64,000 nt of DNA from Ryuthela nishihirai (lineage: Eukaryota; Arthropoda; Arachnida; Araneae; Heptathelidae), in assembly GCA_038380435.1 (NCBI GenBank), contig JAWZYU010000019.1, positions 21,539,801-21,603,800 of the forward strand. Reading direction: 5' to 3'. Below the pieces are notes generated by a model. The model had not been told where the DNA came from. It saw nothing but the letters and a program-made list of their open reading frames with translations, and did no database searches. The position numbers and the translations under genes were made by a program. How positions within the stretch are numbered: the first letter of the stretch is position 1; each line of letters begins with the position of its first letter. Below are positions 1 to 11,499 of the stretch, piece after piece.

Positions 1-14
1 TATTTTAGACCTTC

Positions 15-240
15 GTGTAAAGAATTCTTTCACTATTCTTCAGTGTTTTATAATTTCTTAAGACTGGCATTGCTGTTGTTAAATATTCAAACTTCCGTAG
101 CTCATTAAATACCGAACGAATATTGTTGAAAATCGAGATATTGATTTATTTGATTCAGATCTTTATCTGCATTCACTTTTTTTCAAAACAAAAAATATAT
201 TTTAGAAGATATAGAGCTTTGACCTTAGCTTCCCATTGAC
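15..240 (+). repeat. dispersed repeat R1, copy 1
   Basis: This AT-rich stretch has no coding capacity that I recognise. It recurs near 11.50-11.79 kb, partly inverted, and near 51.60-51.76 kb. The shared core reads roughly ATTAAATACCGAACGAATA followed by TTGTTGAAAATCGAGATATT. Three or more diverged copies in 64 kb mark it as an interspersed repeat. I see no terminal repeats, so its class is unknown. Confidence 0.6.
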
Positions 241-448
241 TTAACATAGGGATTTTCCTTAAATTATTGAAACCAGCGTATATTGAAATCCAATTTCTTC
301 AAAGCACTTTGAAGCCTACATTGTCTATTCGTAGCGCAATTTCCTGCAAGTTGAGAAAGAGTTCAAATGCATAAAATATGGACATAAAATTGTGGGGAAC
401 AATTAGAGAATATATCGCCACAAGAACAAAGTCGGAGAGTCATTTCTT

Positions 449-766
449 GGGTTGTTTTACCTCTGAGAGACAATTTTGGTACACATTGGACTACATGGCC
501 AGGTCACAAAGGCTTAGAGAAGGTTGGGAAGGGGATATACTGGACATCTAATAGGAAACAGATGGTAGCCTTCCGTCAACGCCATTCGGCGTATTCTTTA
601 ATGTGCAGAAGAACTTAACGTCCTATCCGACGTACGGCGGCCTTTCCAAGTCTATACCTTGCCCTCTTTCTCAATGAAGCCAAGGTGTAGGATTAGTGGA
701 GATAAATTTCAAAGCTAACACAGATGGGACTCGAACCTGGGAACTGCAGATTACGAGCTTGGCTGC
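449..766 (-). mobile_element. SINE-A copy, 5'-truncated in the tRNA head
   Basis: On the minus strand this runs from the anticodon area of the tRNA-Thr-like head through the conserved body to the AAAACAACCC-type 3' end. It is clearly diverged from the family consensus. The tRNA head stops near the anticodon, where a CACGCGTC repeat follows. Confidence 0.8.
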
Positions 767-796
767 AGTTTCTGCTGCTGCTTTCTGGGTCAAACT

Positions 797-897
797 CCCA
801 CGCGTCATTTCCACGCGTCACGTCCACGCGGTCACGCGTCACGTCCACTCGTCCACGTTTCCACGCTTCACGTCCACTCGTCCACGCGTCATTTCCT
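797..897. repeat. short CACGCGTCACGTC-type tandem repeat
   Basis: About seven degenerate copies of a 12-15 bp unit (CACGCGTCACGTCCA / CGTCCACTCGTC) lie immediately beside the truncated head of a SINE-A copy. The unit is CpG-rich in an otherwise AT-rich region. Open reading frames across it are a consequence of the repeat and are not evidence for a gene. Confidence 0.7.
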
Positions 898-959
898 AGT
901 CTCCAATACCCAAATATTTCACAATTTCACTAAAAGTGGTTGAACACAATGGTCCTAAG

Positions 960-1780
960 TGATGCATGCAATAATCTTCAGAAATTCGAGACCAACAAAA
1001 CATTTACTACCTTTACATATGCACTTTTATTGCTGACAAATCTTTCTTTAAAAATGTTCAACATACAAAAGCTTGCAAATATTTAGAAAGTACTTTTTCT
1101 TACACAACATTGTGAATGGTACATTCATCAAGAGGATTTAGCAATCAAGCAGAAGAAAATTGTCTACAGCAGGTATTTAGCATATATGCGAGTATTGTGT
1201 AGCTTGCTCGACAGTTAGTGGCGAAAATAATGTTTATATACTGGCGCCGATGGAAAAGATGAAAAATATAATGCATTAAGAGACTTTGTAATTAGAGCTC
1301 TGCAATGATGTGGATATCCGTATTTAAAAGCGCTTTGAGGATAAAAGATTAATGTTGAGCGGATTAAACCAGGGTTAAAATCTGTAGGAACATGGACAAA
1401 CATTACTTGCATTATTGATGGCTGACGTGAGTGAAAAAAAAAAGATTTGAAAATTCAATGACGGTATTTACTTTAAAAATAAAAAATGCATTGGGATAAA
1501 GCCACAAATTAAAAAAAGCGATCATTTTGCTGATAAAACAGGGATGTAATTTTAAAAAAATTACTCGAGTGCGTAGAAAGCTGGCATTAAATACGTGAAA
1601 ATGTCAGTCGCTGAGCTTACTAAGTTACAGAGTGAAAAGTAAGGGATTGGTACAGGTCAATAAAAACAAGTGTCTTCTCTTAATTCAAAAGTCGGGATTT
1701 CCATTGCAGTATATTATTTATCCCTTTGTTTTAGAGTTTTTTTTTTCAAAATTTCATGAAAAATGCGTCAAATATAGAAA
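960..1780. other. AT-rich stretch with nothing recognised
   Basis: No coding region, terminal repeat or SINE body could be recognised here. Short ORFs are of a size expected by chance in AT-rich DNA. Confidence 0.4.
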
Positions 1781-1824
1781 GTTTAATAATATCATCATCA
1801 TCATCATCCTCAAGCAGCCATGGG

Positions 1825-2163
1825 CTACGGAGGTCCAACCAGACCGTGCAATTTAGTTCTCCAAGCAAGTCTGTCCTGAGCTACATCTGCTGCATCTGGC
1901 CACTGCCCACCAATTCCAATAAGGTTCTGTTTGATGTTGTCTGTCCACCGCATCCTAGGTCTCCCCCTCCTCCTCAGGCCTTTAGGCACATTTTTCATAA
2001 CCCTATTCGCCAATCTATAATTATCCATACGGGCAACATGGCCAAACCAACGGAGTCTCTCTCTGCACAATATGCTGCTTAAAAGAGGTTGCCGACTCCT
2101 TTGCTTAACCTCATCATTAGTTACAAAGTTGAACCACCTAATGCCCAAGATACTGCGTAACAA
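1825..2163 (-). pseudogene. LINE C-terminal region after the reverse transcriptase
   Basis: This 112-codon piece contains RLRWFGHVARMD and RRRGRPRMRWTDNIKQN. These blocks are typical of the region just after the RT domain in RTE-like LINEs. It lies directly upstream, in element sense, of the terminal microsatellite. It is in a different frame from the RT core, so it is not translated as one protein with it. Confidence 0.8.
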
Positions 2164-2268
2164 TCTAGAATCAAAAGTATCTAGTTTCCTGTTATCTTGT
2201 TTACAAAGTGTTCAAGTTTCACTACCATAACTAATCCTAGAAAAAAAAAACTATTATACAGTCTAATT

Positions 2269-3480
2269 TTAGTCATAGGTGTATACGCCAATTTCTCCAC
2301 ACTCTATATAGATTCTTAAAAGTCCCAGCAGCAATCCCATCCTTCTGTTAATCTCATGCTGCACATCACCAGCATCTGTTACATAGCTCCCAAGATAATT
2401 AAACTGTGACACCTGCTCAAGATGGCAACCATTCAGATTAACTGAATCACAGCCTGCCTGACCAATTTTCATCACTTTAGTTTTCTCTCTGTTTATAACT
2501 AAACCTACTCTACTACCAGTTTCATCAACAGCTCGAATGAAAGAGTTCATCTCATCAATATCATTTGCCAAAAGGGATATATCATCAGCATAATCTAAAA
2601 CAGAAATTTTCGTATCTCCAGCCAATTTAAGGCCAAAATCTTTCCCTTGAAGTGAATTTCGCATAACATAATCAATAACCAAACTAAAGAGAAAAGGAGA
2701 CAAAATGCACCCCTTGTTGAACACCAGAAGAAATGCTAAACTAATTGCTACAAGCCTTACCAACTCTCACACACGATTCAGTGTTATCATAGAGAGCTTT
2801 CATTATGTTAACTAACTTGTCAGGTATACCATATGATCTCACAATCAACCACAAATTATGACGATCAACAGAGTCGAAAGCCTTTTTGAAATCAACAAAG
2901 CTAGCAACCAAAGGTTTCTGAAACTCTAAACATTTCTCAAGAATCTGCCTGAGTGAAAATAATTGATCTACACATCCCCTATCACTTCTGAATTAACATT
3001 GCTCATCACGCAATTGCCTGTCAGCCAGATTCTTAATTCTATTCACCACAATCATGCAAAGAACTTTACCTGGAGCAGAGAGTAAGCTGATACGCCTATA
3101 GTTATCACAAGAACTGCGATCACCTCTTTTTGAAAATAGGAATAATAATAGCTCTGGTAAAATCTTTAGGAACCATGCCTTTATCATACAAGATATTCAG
3201 AATTTCAGTCATCCAAGTGGTAACCGAAACATTCCCAGCTCTACGCATTTCCGTAATAATTTCATCTACCCCTGGGGATTTATGAAGTTTAAGTTTAGAA
3301 ATAGTCAAAATAACTTCAGATTGTGTTATAGGGTCAACATTAAGGCCAGTAATGCATCTATCATCGTTGCAAACAATGGGAGTAGAACTAACCACATTGT
3401 TTAGAACATGACTGAAATGCTCAGCCCACCTACCCATGACAGAATCCTCACCTTCTATAACCTTACCTTCAATCCCTGTA
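2269..3480 (-). pseudogene. LINE reverse transcriptase domain, fragmented
   Basis: Read on the minus strand, an N-terminal part (3437-3120) contains KLKLHKSPGVDEIITEM and FTRAIIIPIFKKR. This continues in another frame (3187-2993) with GDRSSCDNYRRISLLS. The catalytic core (2763-2269) has GCILSPFLFSLVIDYVM and the active-site block LDYADDISLLA. A thumb-like segment QFNYLGSYVTDAGDVQHEI follows. YADD is the expected catalytic motif and is intact. Frame changes near 3120-3187 and about 2760-2990 show that this is a pseudogene. Confidence 0.85.
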
Positions 3481-3741
3481 TACCTATCCGTTTTTTACCA
3501 CACAAAATATTAATTATCTGGTACAGCTCTATGCATTAATTATCTGGTACAGTTCTTGTGCTGTCTAACTGCTTCTTCGGCTTTGTCAGCCAAGCCATCA
3601 TGCCAAAGATTCTTATCAGTAGTTAACTGATCCTTTACACGTTTATTAAGCTCTCTGTAATCCTTTCTATTAGGACTAGTAGGGTACTGATTAAGGACAT
3701 TCCTGCAGTTGTTTCTTTCTGAAGTAAGTTCAAGTGCCTTA

Positions 3742-4845
3742 TCACTGAAATAATTCTGTCTCCTCTGCTCCTTTTTTTCCTAAAAGAGTACTGTTAGTTT
3801 CCAAAAAAGCCTGTTTAAAATGGTCCCATTCTTCCACAACTTCAGTAGGAAGCAAACCATGACTGTCGTAATGACTAAGTAACCTATCGTGGTAAGCTTT
3901 AGCTATAACTGGGTCGTTCAGAGCGTCAGTATTACAGGTAAATTTTTTTACCCTAGTACAACACTTTTTAAGTTTAAGTTGCAAGACACTTTTAACAATG
4001 TAATGGTCAGATCCAATTTCAGCTTCCCTATATGACCTGGTATCCCTAACAGAATTAGCCCATTTGCTGTTAATTAATATATAATCAATCATATTCTTAT
4101 GCAGCCCATCAGGTGAAACCCATGTGTACTTATGTATATCGCGGTGTTTTTAATAAGTGTTAGTTATTTTCAAACCATTAGGTTTACTTACCTTTAGGAG
4201 ACGTTGCCCATTGCCATTGCAACTACCAATACCAAAAGTGCCTATCACCTCTCCCCAAAGGTCAGAGTCTGTACCAACTTTGGCAATGAAGTCACCTAGA
4301 ACAAGGGTAATATATCCTTTCTTGACAGAATTCAAAATATCCTGAAGTTTTCCGTAAAACTTATCCTTCTCATCCTCATTGGCATCCTCAGTGGTGGCAT
4401 AACAGAAGATAACATTCAAGTCTTTAATGCTTGTCTGAAATTTTGCTGTAAGTAACCTTTCATTATTGCACTCATATACTAGAAGACCATCACTAGCGTG
4501 TCTGCTGAGAAGCAGACCCACGCTTTGGTGATGTTTATTGAATTCCCTCCCTGAAAAGAGAAATATAAGATTATTTTTAAGAATCTGACCTTTATCTGTC
4601 CATCTGGTCTCTTGCAAGCCGAGAATATCTAAATTATAATGGTGGAATTCTTGTGTGAGGACATCAAGAGAAAAAGCTCTGTGCAGAGTCCTCACGTTCC
4701 AACTACCTATGGAGAGAAAATGGTTAGTGGGATGTTTAAAGAAATTATGTTTATTGAGAGAGGGAATGCCGACAATATCAAACAGCCCCCTAATCGCAGA
4801 TATGGGGCAAAGACCCGTTCTCCCACCACTAAAGACTGAAGCCAT
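3742..4845 (-). pseudogene. LINE apurinic/apyrimidinic endonuclease domain, interrupted
   Basis: The first piece (4845-4150, about 231 residues) carries the endonuclease landmarks in order: SWNVRTL near residue 48, LGLQETRW near 75, VLGDFIAKVGTD (metal-binding GDF motif), and GSCNGNGQRLL near the end. After a break near 4150-4092 the domain resumes at 4092 with MIDYILINSKW and IGSDHYIV, the C-terminal SDH catalytic region. In an intact element this domain nicks target DNA to prime reverse transcription. At least one frameshift or stop separates the halves. Confidence 0.85.
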
Positions 4846-5462
4846 CTACACTGGAAGACTTTCTCTAATGTAAAATTTGACAATGCCAATAGAAGCAAAG
4901 AGTTCAGGTGCCTGCGATGACCTCTGCTCAGGATTATTCACCAGCTGATAAACATATCCTGTGAATCTGTTCACTTGGGGCTGTCAACCCACAAACAAAC
5001 AGAAAACACAGCTGAAGATTTTCCCTCCACAGACGCCCACCAGTGCGGCCAAATCAGGATCCATAATCAAGCTCAGAACCATAATTCTGTTGAGGTTGGT
5101 ATATATGGTTAGCATCAGGACCCTGTGTGGTTTACCACTCCTCAGCAGGGTAGAAAAAAAAAGAAAAGTAGCCATAGTTGCCCAGATCAGTAGGCCACAC
5201 TAATCTGGCAGCCCTCCCCTTCCGTTCACTTCCACAAGAGAGTATCTCTTTTGAAAGGTACTAACGTTCTGCACCACGAGAAGGCGGGGTCGGACATTAG
5301 GTGCTAGGCCTGGCCGGTTCTATGCATCATCACAGGGGATTGGTGCATAGCTCTCCTGCCAATGACTACCACATTACCTTTACTAGTCGATAAATACATG
5401 GCCAACTACATAAATGTCAAATGTAATCGTCAAATCAATATATATATATATACTGTATAATA

Positions 5463-5667
5463 AATAAATACCCCCTCAAGCAGCTGCTTGCCACAGAAGT
5501 CTGACAGGAGCCTGTCAGTTTATATGCCATAGTAGGAGATCTGAGAGGATGGCAGGACCTCAGCAGAAAAACGACACACACACATCCATGCCTAAATCCG
5601 GGGCTCGAACCCAGGTCCCTTAAGATCAGTAGCCAAGCGTACTAACCACTCGGCCACGGGACGGCTG
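5463..5667 (-). mobile_element. SINE-B copy, near full length
   Basis: The minus-strand copy runs from the tRNA-like head (box A-like GGCCGAGTGGTTAG, box B GGTTCGAGCCCCGG) to the CAGCTGCTTGAGGGGGTATTTATT end with its A/T tail. It is close to the other young copies in the window. Confidence 0.9.
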
Positions 5668-5999
5668 TATACTGTATATAACGATGGATATATTCATGGG
5701 TGTCTAAAGGGTGAGGGGATAAGAGTGGCACTTACCCCGCCCCCTTTTCCCCCATGGAAAAATTGATCGAGAAATTAATTTACGCTGAAAAATATCAGCT
5801 GTACCAAAAATTAAGGTTTTTTTCCCCTTTTATATTCTGTTTTGTTCTTCAAAGTATATCATTTACTTTTATTTATTATTATGAAAAAAATCTAAACGCT
5901 TTTTACATTTGTTATGTCACAATCAGAATGGAAGACTTCAGGTAATTATACCGAATTCCTTATGGCTGAGTCTGGAGTTTTACTCTTTTCGCTATCGAG

Positions 6000-6240
6000 A
6001 TTAACTCTTTTACTACATAACCACTTGGGCTGTACGTAAATCTATCTATGTTGGTGATTTCAGCATTTTTGCTCTTCATCCAGCAAAAGGCATTGAAAAG
6101 CAACCGAAAACAACCCTGAACAATCTCACGATTTGGGAAGCTGCGAATGGGTTTCGATTCTCTCCACAGAATCTCTTGAGTGCACTTTTACCCAACCGTA
6201 ATCTTCATCTGTATCCCAAGTTGCGGCTTGTGGGGTTTCC
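6000..6240 (+). pseudogene. Jockey-like LINE reverse-transcriptase fragment
   Basis: The + strand encodes SIYVGDFSIFALHPAKGIE and then LNNLTIWEAANGFRFSPQ. This is the active-site and following helix region of a Jockey/CR1-type reverse transcriptase. The catalytic box is YVGD instead of YVDD, so one catalytic aspartate is lost. The next segment (RNLHLYPKLRLVG) also fits the family but is in a shifted frame. Stops occur on both sides. It is a relic, not a gene. Confidence 0.65.
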
Positions 6241-6417
6241 ATTCTTCCCTTCCTGGCAACCTCACATCGGTCTACGTGGGATCTGTAATATTAAAGCTAA
6301 TCTTGCGGTAGGTAACAGTGATATTAAAGCTATATATTTATGATATTAAGACACATTAGAAGTCTACACAATATTTCTTTAGTTTCGTCCAATTTGAAAA
6401 GAAGTGCCCCTGACGAG
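6173..6417 (+). repeat. direct repeat unit, first copy
   Basis: About 245 bp starting CTCTTGAGTGCACTTTTA and ending AAGAAGTGCCCCTGACGAG recurs at 6735-6977 with roughly 90% identity by eye. The unit includes the tail of the LINE RT fragment. Confidence 0.85.
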
Positions 6418-6420
6418 TAA

Positions 6421-6730
6421 GGATGAAGGAGGTAGCTGTGCAATGCACACGGGTATTCAACTTAAATTAGTTATGATCTCTGATCATGCAATGTCGTATT
6501 TTGCTTAAACCATATATGTCTCTACGAATATAAATGATTTTCATTTTATTTTTAAGATCACAGTTTTGAATATACCAGTGTATGTGGCAATGGGTTACTT
6601 TATCCAATAACTGCCCTTTTTGGCACCCCAATAGGCTAAGTGGCAAAGTCGCAAGACCGCAATTGGGTAGGGAGCCCACCTGTAAATGTCATTCAGCATG
6701 CGTTAGAGTGCACAGAATATGACACTCCTT
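6421..6730. repeat. duplicated segment (first copy) with an old SINE-A 3' part
   Basis: About 310 bp shared with 8433-8742. The distal part (6595-6730) is a strongly diverged minus-strand SINE-A 3' half, recognisable from CTAAGTGGCAAAGTC and GGGAGCCCACCTG. The SINE predates the duplication, because both copies carry the same substitutions. Confidence 0.75.
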
Positions 6731-6734
6731 TAAT

Positions 6735-6977
6735 CTCTTGAGTGCACTTTTAACCAAGCGTAATCTTCATCTGCATCCCAAGGTGCGGCTTGTGGGGTTT
6801 CCATTCCCTTCCCCGTCAAACTCACATCGGTCTACGTGGATTTCCGTAATATTAAAGCTAATCTTACGGTACGTAACAGTGATATTAAAGCTATATATTT
6901 ATGATATTAAGGCACATCAGAAGTCTGCACAATGTTTCTTTAGTTTCGTCCAATTTGAAAAGAAGTGCCCCTGACGA
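6735..6977 (+). repeat. direct repeat unit, second copy
   Basis: This is the second copy of the 245-bp unit at 6173-6417, in the same orientation. It begins immediately after the SINE-A relic. It includes the LINE-derived block that translates as RNLHLHPKVRLVG. Confidence 0.85.
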
Positions 6978-7365
6978 GAATTCTTTTTTTTTTAAATTTT
7001 GAACATATACTGTTCAAATTTCAGATTTTGATACATTTCCGAAAGTTGCATCTTTTTTCTATATACAAATATATTTTCTCGGAAATAACTTAGTTTCGAG
7101 GCTGAAGAGCTTTCCATGCGAATTTACGATCACCTTGACACAAAGATATATTAATGTGTACTGAAATGTCGCGAAATAAATGCCGACTGGTATAAACTTC
7201 TATTTCCACCTTTATTTTCTCCTACGGAAAAAATACGTAAAATATTTAATAGTAAAATAAATGTTATTGAAATTTTTGGAAATTAACTGGCTTACAAGAA
7301 CCTTGCATCGAAAGATATCATTTTAAAAACATTGTCTATGTTCTCAAAATTCCTGAATAGGGAGA

Positions 7366-7440
7366 ATATTCAAAAATTTCTCCACAAAAGTATTTCTTGA
7401 ATTAAATGTCAACAGGCAATCTGTGTATTGATTACTGGAT
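7366..7440 (+). mobile_element. SINE-C body fragment without tRNA head
   Basis: The stretch CCACAAAAGTATTTCTTGAA followed by TTAAATGTCAACAGGCAATC matches, in reverse complement, the element at 9280-9475. It is a headless fragment of that third tRNA-derived family. Confidence 0.55.
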
Positions 7441-7584
7441 GATTCTTACATCAATAAGCTTTAACGCGAGTGACTTACTTATTTAAGATCTACTCTACAT
7501 ATGGAGCAATATTGAATTAAGTTGCTTTTTCTCATCATAGATAGCGCCATGAGCGAAAAGGTCAGTGAGATTTAAAAGTCATAA

Positions 7585-7690
7585 CTAAGTGCCCAGCGGA
7601 TAGAGCAAGTAAAGGGAAGGCTAGGTTCGAATCCCACTAGTCGGAGAAAGTCATTATTTTCCGAAAAGTATTTTTAGGGAGATTATTATT
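7585..7690 (+). mobile_element. SINE-C-like tRNA-derived head
   Basis: CAGCGGATAGAGCA (box A-like) followed by GGTTCGAATCCCA (box B) gives a degenerate tRNA-like promoter with no convincing cloverleaf. The sequence after box B (GTCGGAGAAAGTCATT) resembles the one after the head at 9405-9475. I call it a decayed SINE head and not a functional tRNA. Confidence 0.45.
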
Positions 7691-8432
7691 ATTTTATTCC
7701 TTTATGTAAACCTAGATAAATAACAGTGATAACATATGAAATCTAATAAAGCCGTGATTTCTCATAAATCATATACTCAGGGGCCTGACCGCCGGTTTAG
7801 TAGGTAGGCATACTAACTACTATATTTTTTTTAAAGGCAAGAAGGTTCCCTCCTACACAAAGGACGCAGAGAGCCTAGAAGCTCTATTGGGCTTCTCAAA
7901 CAACATACAAACACGTATACAGTGACATGCCACTGGTCTTTGCAGGCCAGTCGGTTAACCGCTAGAACAACTTTGCGCTGTATTAAGTAACACTACTTAA
8001 AACGTTATATTAAGGGCTCTTGGCACTGGGAGTTCAGATGTGGCACACTCCCCACAAATTATCGTAACGTACTCCTTCTATGGCGCTCATGTACCGCAAG
8101 ATTAGCTGCTATTCGTTTAACCAATGGCGGGTGAATTTTCTACAGAGGTCTTTTACTTTTAGAACCAAGAATAATTAGAAAAACCAAAACATTTCGCGGG
8201 GAATAAATCACCTGAATTCGGTATCATCCATTTTGTTTCATGCTCTGTCAGTTTGATTAGTTGATTAATTTTACAGTGCGCATACTAATGCCCACACACC
8301 GTTTTGAAATAGTGATCTAATTTTCTTAATGTGCATAAAAACAGGGGGAAAAATTGCCTCTTTCTCGCACATTGATATACGCCTTTGCTTTGGCTGGCGA
8401 CAAAATGTCATGTGCGAAATTACATTTTTTTT

Positions 8433-8742
8433 ATGAAGGAAGTAGCGATGCAATGCACGCGGGTATTCAACTTAAGTCAGTCATGATCTCCGATCATGCA
8501 ATGTCGTATTTTGCTAAAACCATATGACGTCTCTACGAATATCATTGATGATTTTCATTTTATTTTTAAGATCGCAGTTTTGAATATACCAGTATATGTT
8601 GGACTGGGTTACTTTATCCAATAACTGCCCTTTTTGGCACCCCGATAGGCTAAGTGGCAAAGTCACAAAACCGCAATTGGGAAGGGAGCCCACCTGTAAA
8701 TGCCATTCAGCATATTCTTTAGAGTGCACAGAATATGACACT
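8433..8742. repeat. duplicated segment, second copy
   Basis: Second copy of the segment at 6421-6730. It starts near TATGAAGGAAGTAGC and runs into a longer SINE-A relic that, unlike the first copy, continues to its tRNA end. Confidence 0.8.
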
Positions 8743-8917
8743 CCTTCAAGCGGGGGCCAAGGCTTAAAGTTCCCTCCGAAGGACAGCGACTTTCCCAAGG
8801 CCATCGGTGTACTCTTTCTTACCGTGTGGGCTTAGCTGAAATAAATCTCAACCGTTGAGACTCCAACCTGTGAACTGCAGATTAGGAGCAAGGGCGTTTC
8901 CAAGTGAGCCACCCCTG
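8590..8917 (-). mobile_element. old, full-length SINE-A relic
   Basis: The minus-strand copy extends from a decayed tRNA head (GTGGCTCACTTGG side near 8910) to the 3' end near 8595. It is the most diverged near-complete SINE-A here, which points to a long-lived family. Confidence 0.7.
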
Positions 8918-9279
8918 CACATTGAATTTATGGGAATAATGAATTTTAGATTCATTATTTCGCGACTAAATATTCTTATTGTGTTCCAGCAACTGGGACT
9001 TAAATCAGGCATGATTAGTAATGAATGCTGGCAGCAGGTTGCTTGTCACTCTCTGAGTGCACGTCCACACACATAAGGTTAAAAACAGTTAATCTATCTC
9101 CACTCTCTGCCTTTGCTCAGTAAAGAGGTGGGCTGGGTTAATAGCGATTATAAGGAAAAAGAGAAAAAATATCAACTATATTAGGATATTTAAAAAAATT
9201 TTAAATGATAAAAAATTACATTTCGAATAAAGATTCACAAGAACCATTTGTACTAATATAAAACAAAAGCCGGAAAGCT

Positions 9280-9475
9280 AAAACAAAAATTAATCAGTAA
9301 TTAATTGCTTCTAAACGATACACGAATGATCTTCTAAACGAATGATCACAGATTACCTGTTGACATTTAATTCAAGAAATAATTTTGTGGAAAAAATGAT
9401 TCGCCGATAAATGGGATTCGAACCCACGCCTCTCAGTTACATGCCAGGTGCTCTAGCCACATCCTTAAGGACCAA
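9280..9475 (-). mobile_element. SINE-C: tRNA-Thr(TGT)-like head plus body
   Basis: On the minus strand GGATGTGGCTAGAGCACC, CATGTAA (anticodon loop, anticodon TGT) and GTGGGTTCGAATCCCA form a tRNA-like head. It is followed by a body (CCACAAAATTATTTCTTGAA) shared with 7366-7440. The head lacks several D-arm bases and the anticodon stem is mispaired, so it is probably a SINE and not a working tRNA gene. Confidence 0.55.
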
Positions 9476-9479
9476 AGTT

Positions 9480-10430
9480 TAAAGATATATGATGTAGAAA
9501 AATTTTTTCTTTGGCATTCTAATGTTTTGTATTGTAAGTTTATTATTTTATTACGTCTACAGTTGGAAATTATTTGTAAACTTATAGAAGTCTCACGAAC
9601 GAGAGTCTTATAAGATCTAAAAATACGGTTCTATATGTAAAATTAATAGGAAAAAATAAACTACTACGTTTAGCATGGGGATTCCTGGAAAATGGGAACG
9701 CTGAAGCAGCGCTGTAAGGGGTCCTTATAACCTAGCTCCTATGGAGATGTGTTCCCGAAATCGCAATTTATTACCTACAATCAACATATTAGTTTATTAG
9801 ATTTCCCTTGGGAGTTATTGCTCCTCTACAAGAGAATAGACGCACCTACAAAGAGCTCCTATGTTTTAGGCACTTTTTTTAACGATCTGGAAACCTTTGG
9901 ATATTGTAAAAATCGGCATTCATAGGAAGGTAAAAACCCTCAAATTATTCCGATTAAAAGTGATTTAATGCTTAAAACAGTTCAAATAAATTACCTGTAT
10001 GATTCCTACTAGAAGACGTGCCATATGCAAGAACTTGAAAAGACAAGGTCACTACACGAGTATGGTAGATAAGAAGGTTCTTATCAGAGAGCTCATTTAG
10101 TGTAAGCCAGGCTTTTTTTTAATCATAATTCGGAAACAAAGTGAATAAGTATTCACACAAATAATCTTGGCCTGATAATGTGAACTGAATGATATCAGCT
10201 AGCGAATGTTGTGGATAAAGGGTTAAAAAATTCCGGTGAAAAAGACGTTTTCGTTTTACAATTTCGGTTATTTTAGAAGGTTTTTTTGTGATAGATATTT
10301 GTGTAGATATTTCGTATTTTATATTATAATAGATATCTGAATTTATAATTGCAGAATTTACATTACATTATATTGAAGCTTACTGAATTTATAATCTGAA
10401 AAAATTTTGGAGGTATTTAAAGCTTAGAAA
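9480..10430. other. AT-rich stretch with nothing recognised
   Basis: I see no ORF of note, no SINE and no terminal repeats. The sequence is plain AT-rich DNA. Confidence 0.4.
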
Positions 10431-10439
10431 ACGTTCAGG

Positions 10440-11490
10440 ATTCTAACTTACACTGGAGTGTTGTTGAGTGGCATTTGTTCGTTTAAAGCAGATTCTTGAG
10501 GTTGACGTCGCACATTGATATAAGAGTAGACAAAGGAGAATATTGTAGTGATTGCTGTGATTTTGCATCAACTGTTGCGTTGCTGTGTGTCAAAACGAAT
10601 TTCGTTTTTATTGTGTGGGAATTATGGATGACAATGTCAGTAGAAAGGAAAAGTGACGTGAAATATAGAGGCTTCAAATCTGAAAAGGACAAACTGGACT
10701 AACAGTCTATGGAGCAACTCTCGGCACAGATAGATAATAGAGAAAATGAAGATAAAATGGTTCGGATTATTGCAAATGCAATAAATCGGCATTTTCAACT
10801 ACTGAGATATGATCTAATGGCTGAGAACTATAAATTTAAAGAGGATATTAAGAAGGAGATGGATGAGTTTCGAACGAGCGTAAATTTTTGCTTCTACGTA
10901 GAGGTTCTCAACGTGGGGTACGCGGTAAAAGTTTTTGGGGTACGCCGTGAGATCCGAAAAGTTGTTAAATATGTGTTATTTATATATATATGTTTCATTT
11001 TATTCCCATTGTTATACTATAACTATAGTTTTATCTATCTATACAAGGGGTACGCCAGTTACATACACATTTCCAGGGGGTACGTGAAGCATAAAAGTTT
11101 GAGAACCACTGCTCTAACGAATTGGATGAATACATCACAATAATGAAAAAGTTTCAAAAAGCGTTAAAAAATTTGAGACTCAAAAAAAAATTAAATAGCA
11201 AAATGAGTTTTTGCAAAAGGAGGTAAAAAGCCTAATATGGAAACTAAATGAATTTCAACAATACACCAGAAATGCAAACATAGAAATGGTTGTCATTCCA
11301 GAAACCAAACAAGAAAACTACTTCAGAAATTATAGATAAACTGTGAAATGTGCTAAGAATAGAAAACGAAAAATAGATATATTCAGGCGGACGCACAGAA
11401 TTCCCACAAGAAACAAAAATGCACTGGTTTCCAAAAATTAAGGAACAACCCTATGTTATGTGAATAGGAAGCAAACGTCAAAGCTTTGGA
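10440..11490 (+). pseudogene. non-LTR retrotransposon ORF1 relic, split by a hAT MITE
   Basis: A coiled-coil-like stretch begins at 10709 (INRHFQLLRYDLMAENYKF, EDIKKEMDEFRTSVNF). It is interrupted at 10899-11111 and resumes with NELDEYITIMKKFQKALK. After frame changes it reaches LNEFQQYTRNANIEMVVIPE, then IFRRTHRIPTRNK and VNRKQ. This order (coiled coil, a QYSRRNNIEI.GIPE-type block, AHR.PTRN, VNRK) is that of LINE ORF1 nucleic-acid chaperones. No RT follows. It is a truncated relic. Confidence 0.65.
10899..11111. mobile_element. hAT-like MITE inserted in the ORF1 relic
   Basis: The ends are GAGGTTCTCAACGTGGGGTA and the inverse of CAGTGGTTCTCAAACTT. Both are followed inward by GGGGTACG-type repeats. 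Flanking 8-mers CTTCTACG and CTCTAACG agree at 5 of 8 positions and may be a decayed 8-bp target duplication. At 213 bp it has no coding capacity and must have been mobilised in trans. Confidence 0.65.
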
Positions 11491-11499
11491 ACTTTATTT

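Larger units (their letters stand above)
1787..5220 (-). mobile_element. RTE-like non-LTR retrotransposon, near full length but broken
   Basis: On the minus strand the element runs from a probable 5' UTR (about 5220-4850) through an AP-type endonuclease and a reverse transcriptase to a short 3' end. It terminates in an ATC/GAT microsatellite at 1787-1806. EN before RT, a very short 3' UTR and a simple-repeat tail rather than poly(A) are features of the RTE clade. The reading frame is broken into at least six pieces, so the copy is dead. A short direct duplication of ATTAATTATCTGGTACAG lies near 3510-3555. The 5' boundary is uncertain and could extend to about 5380. Confidence 0.85.
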
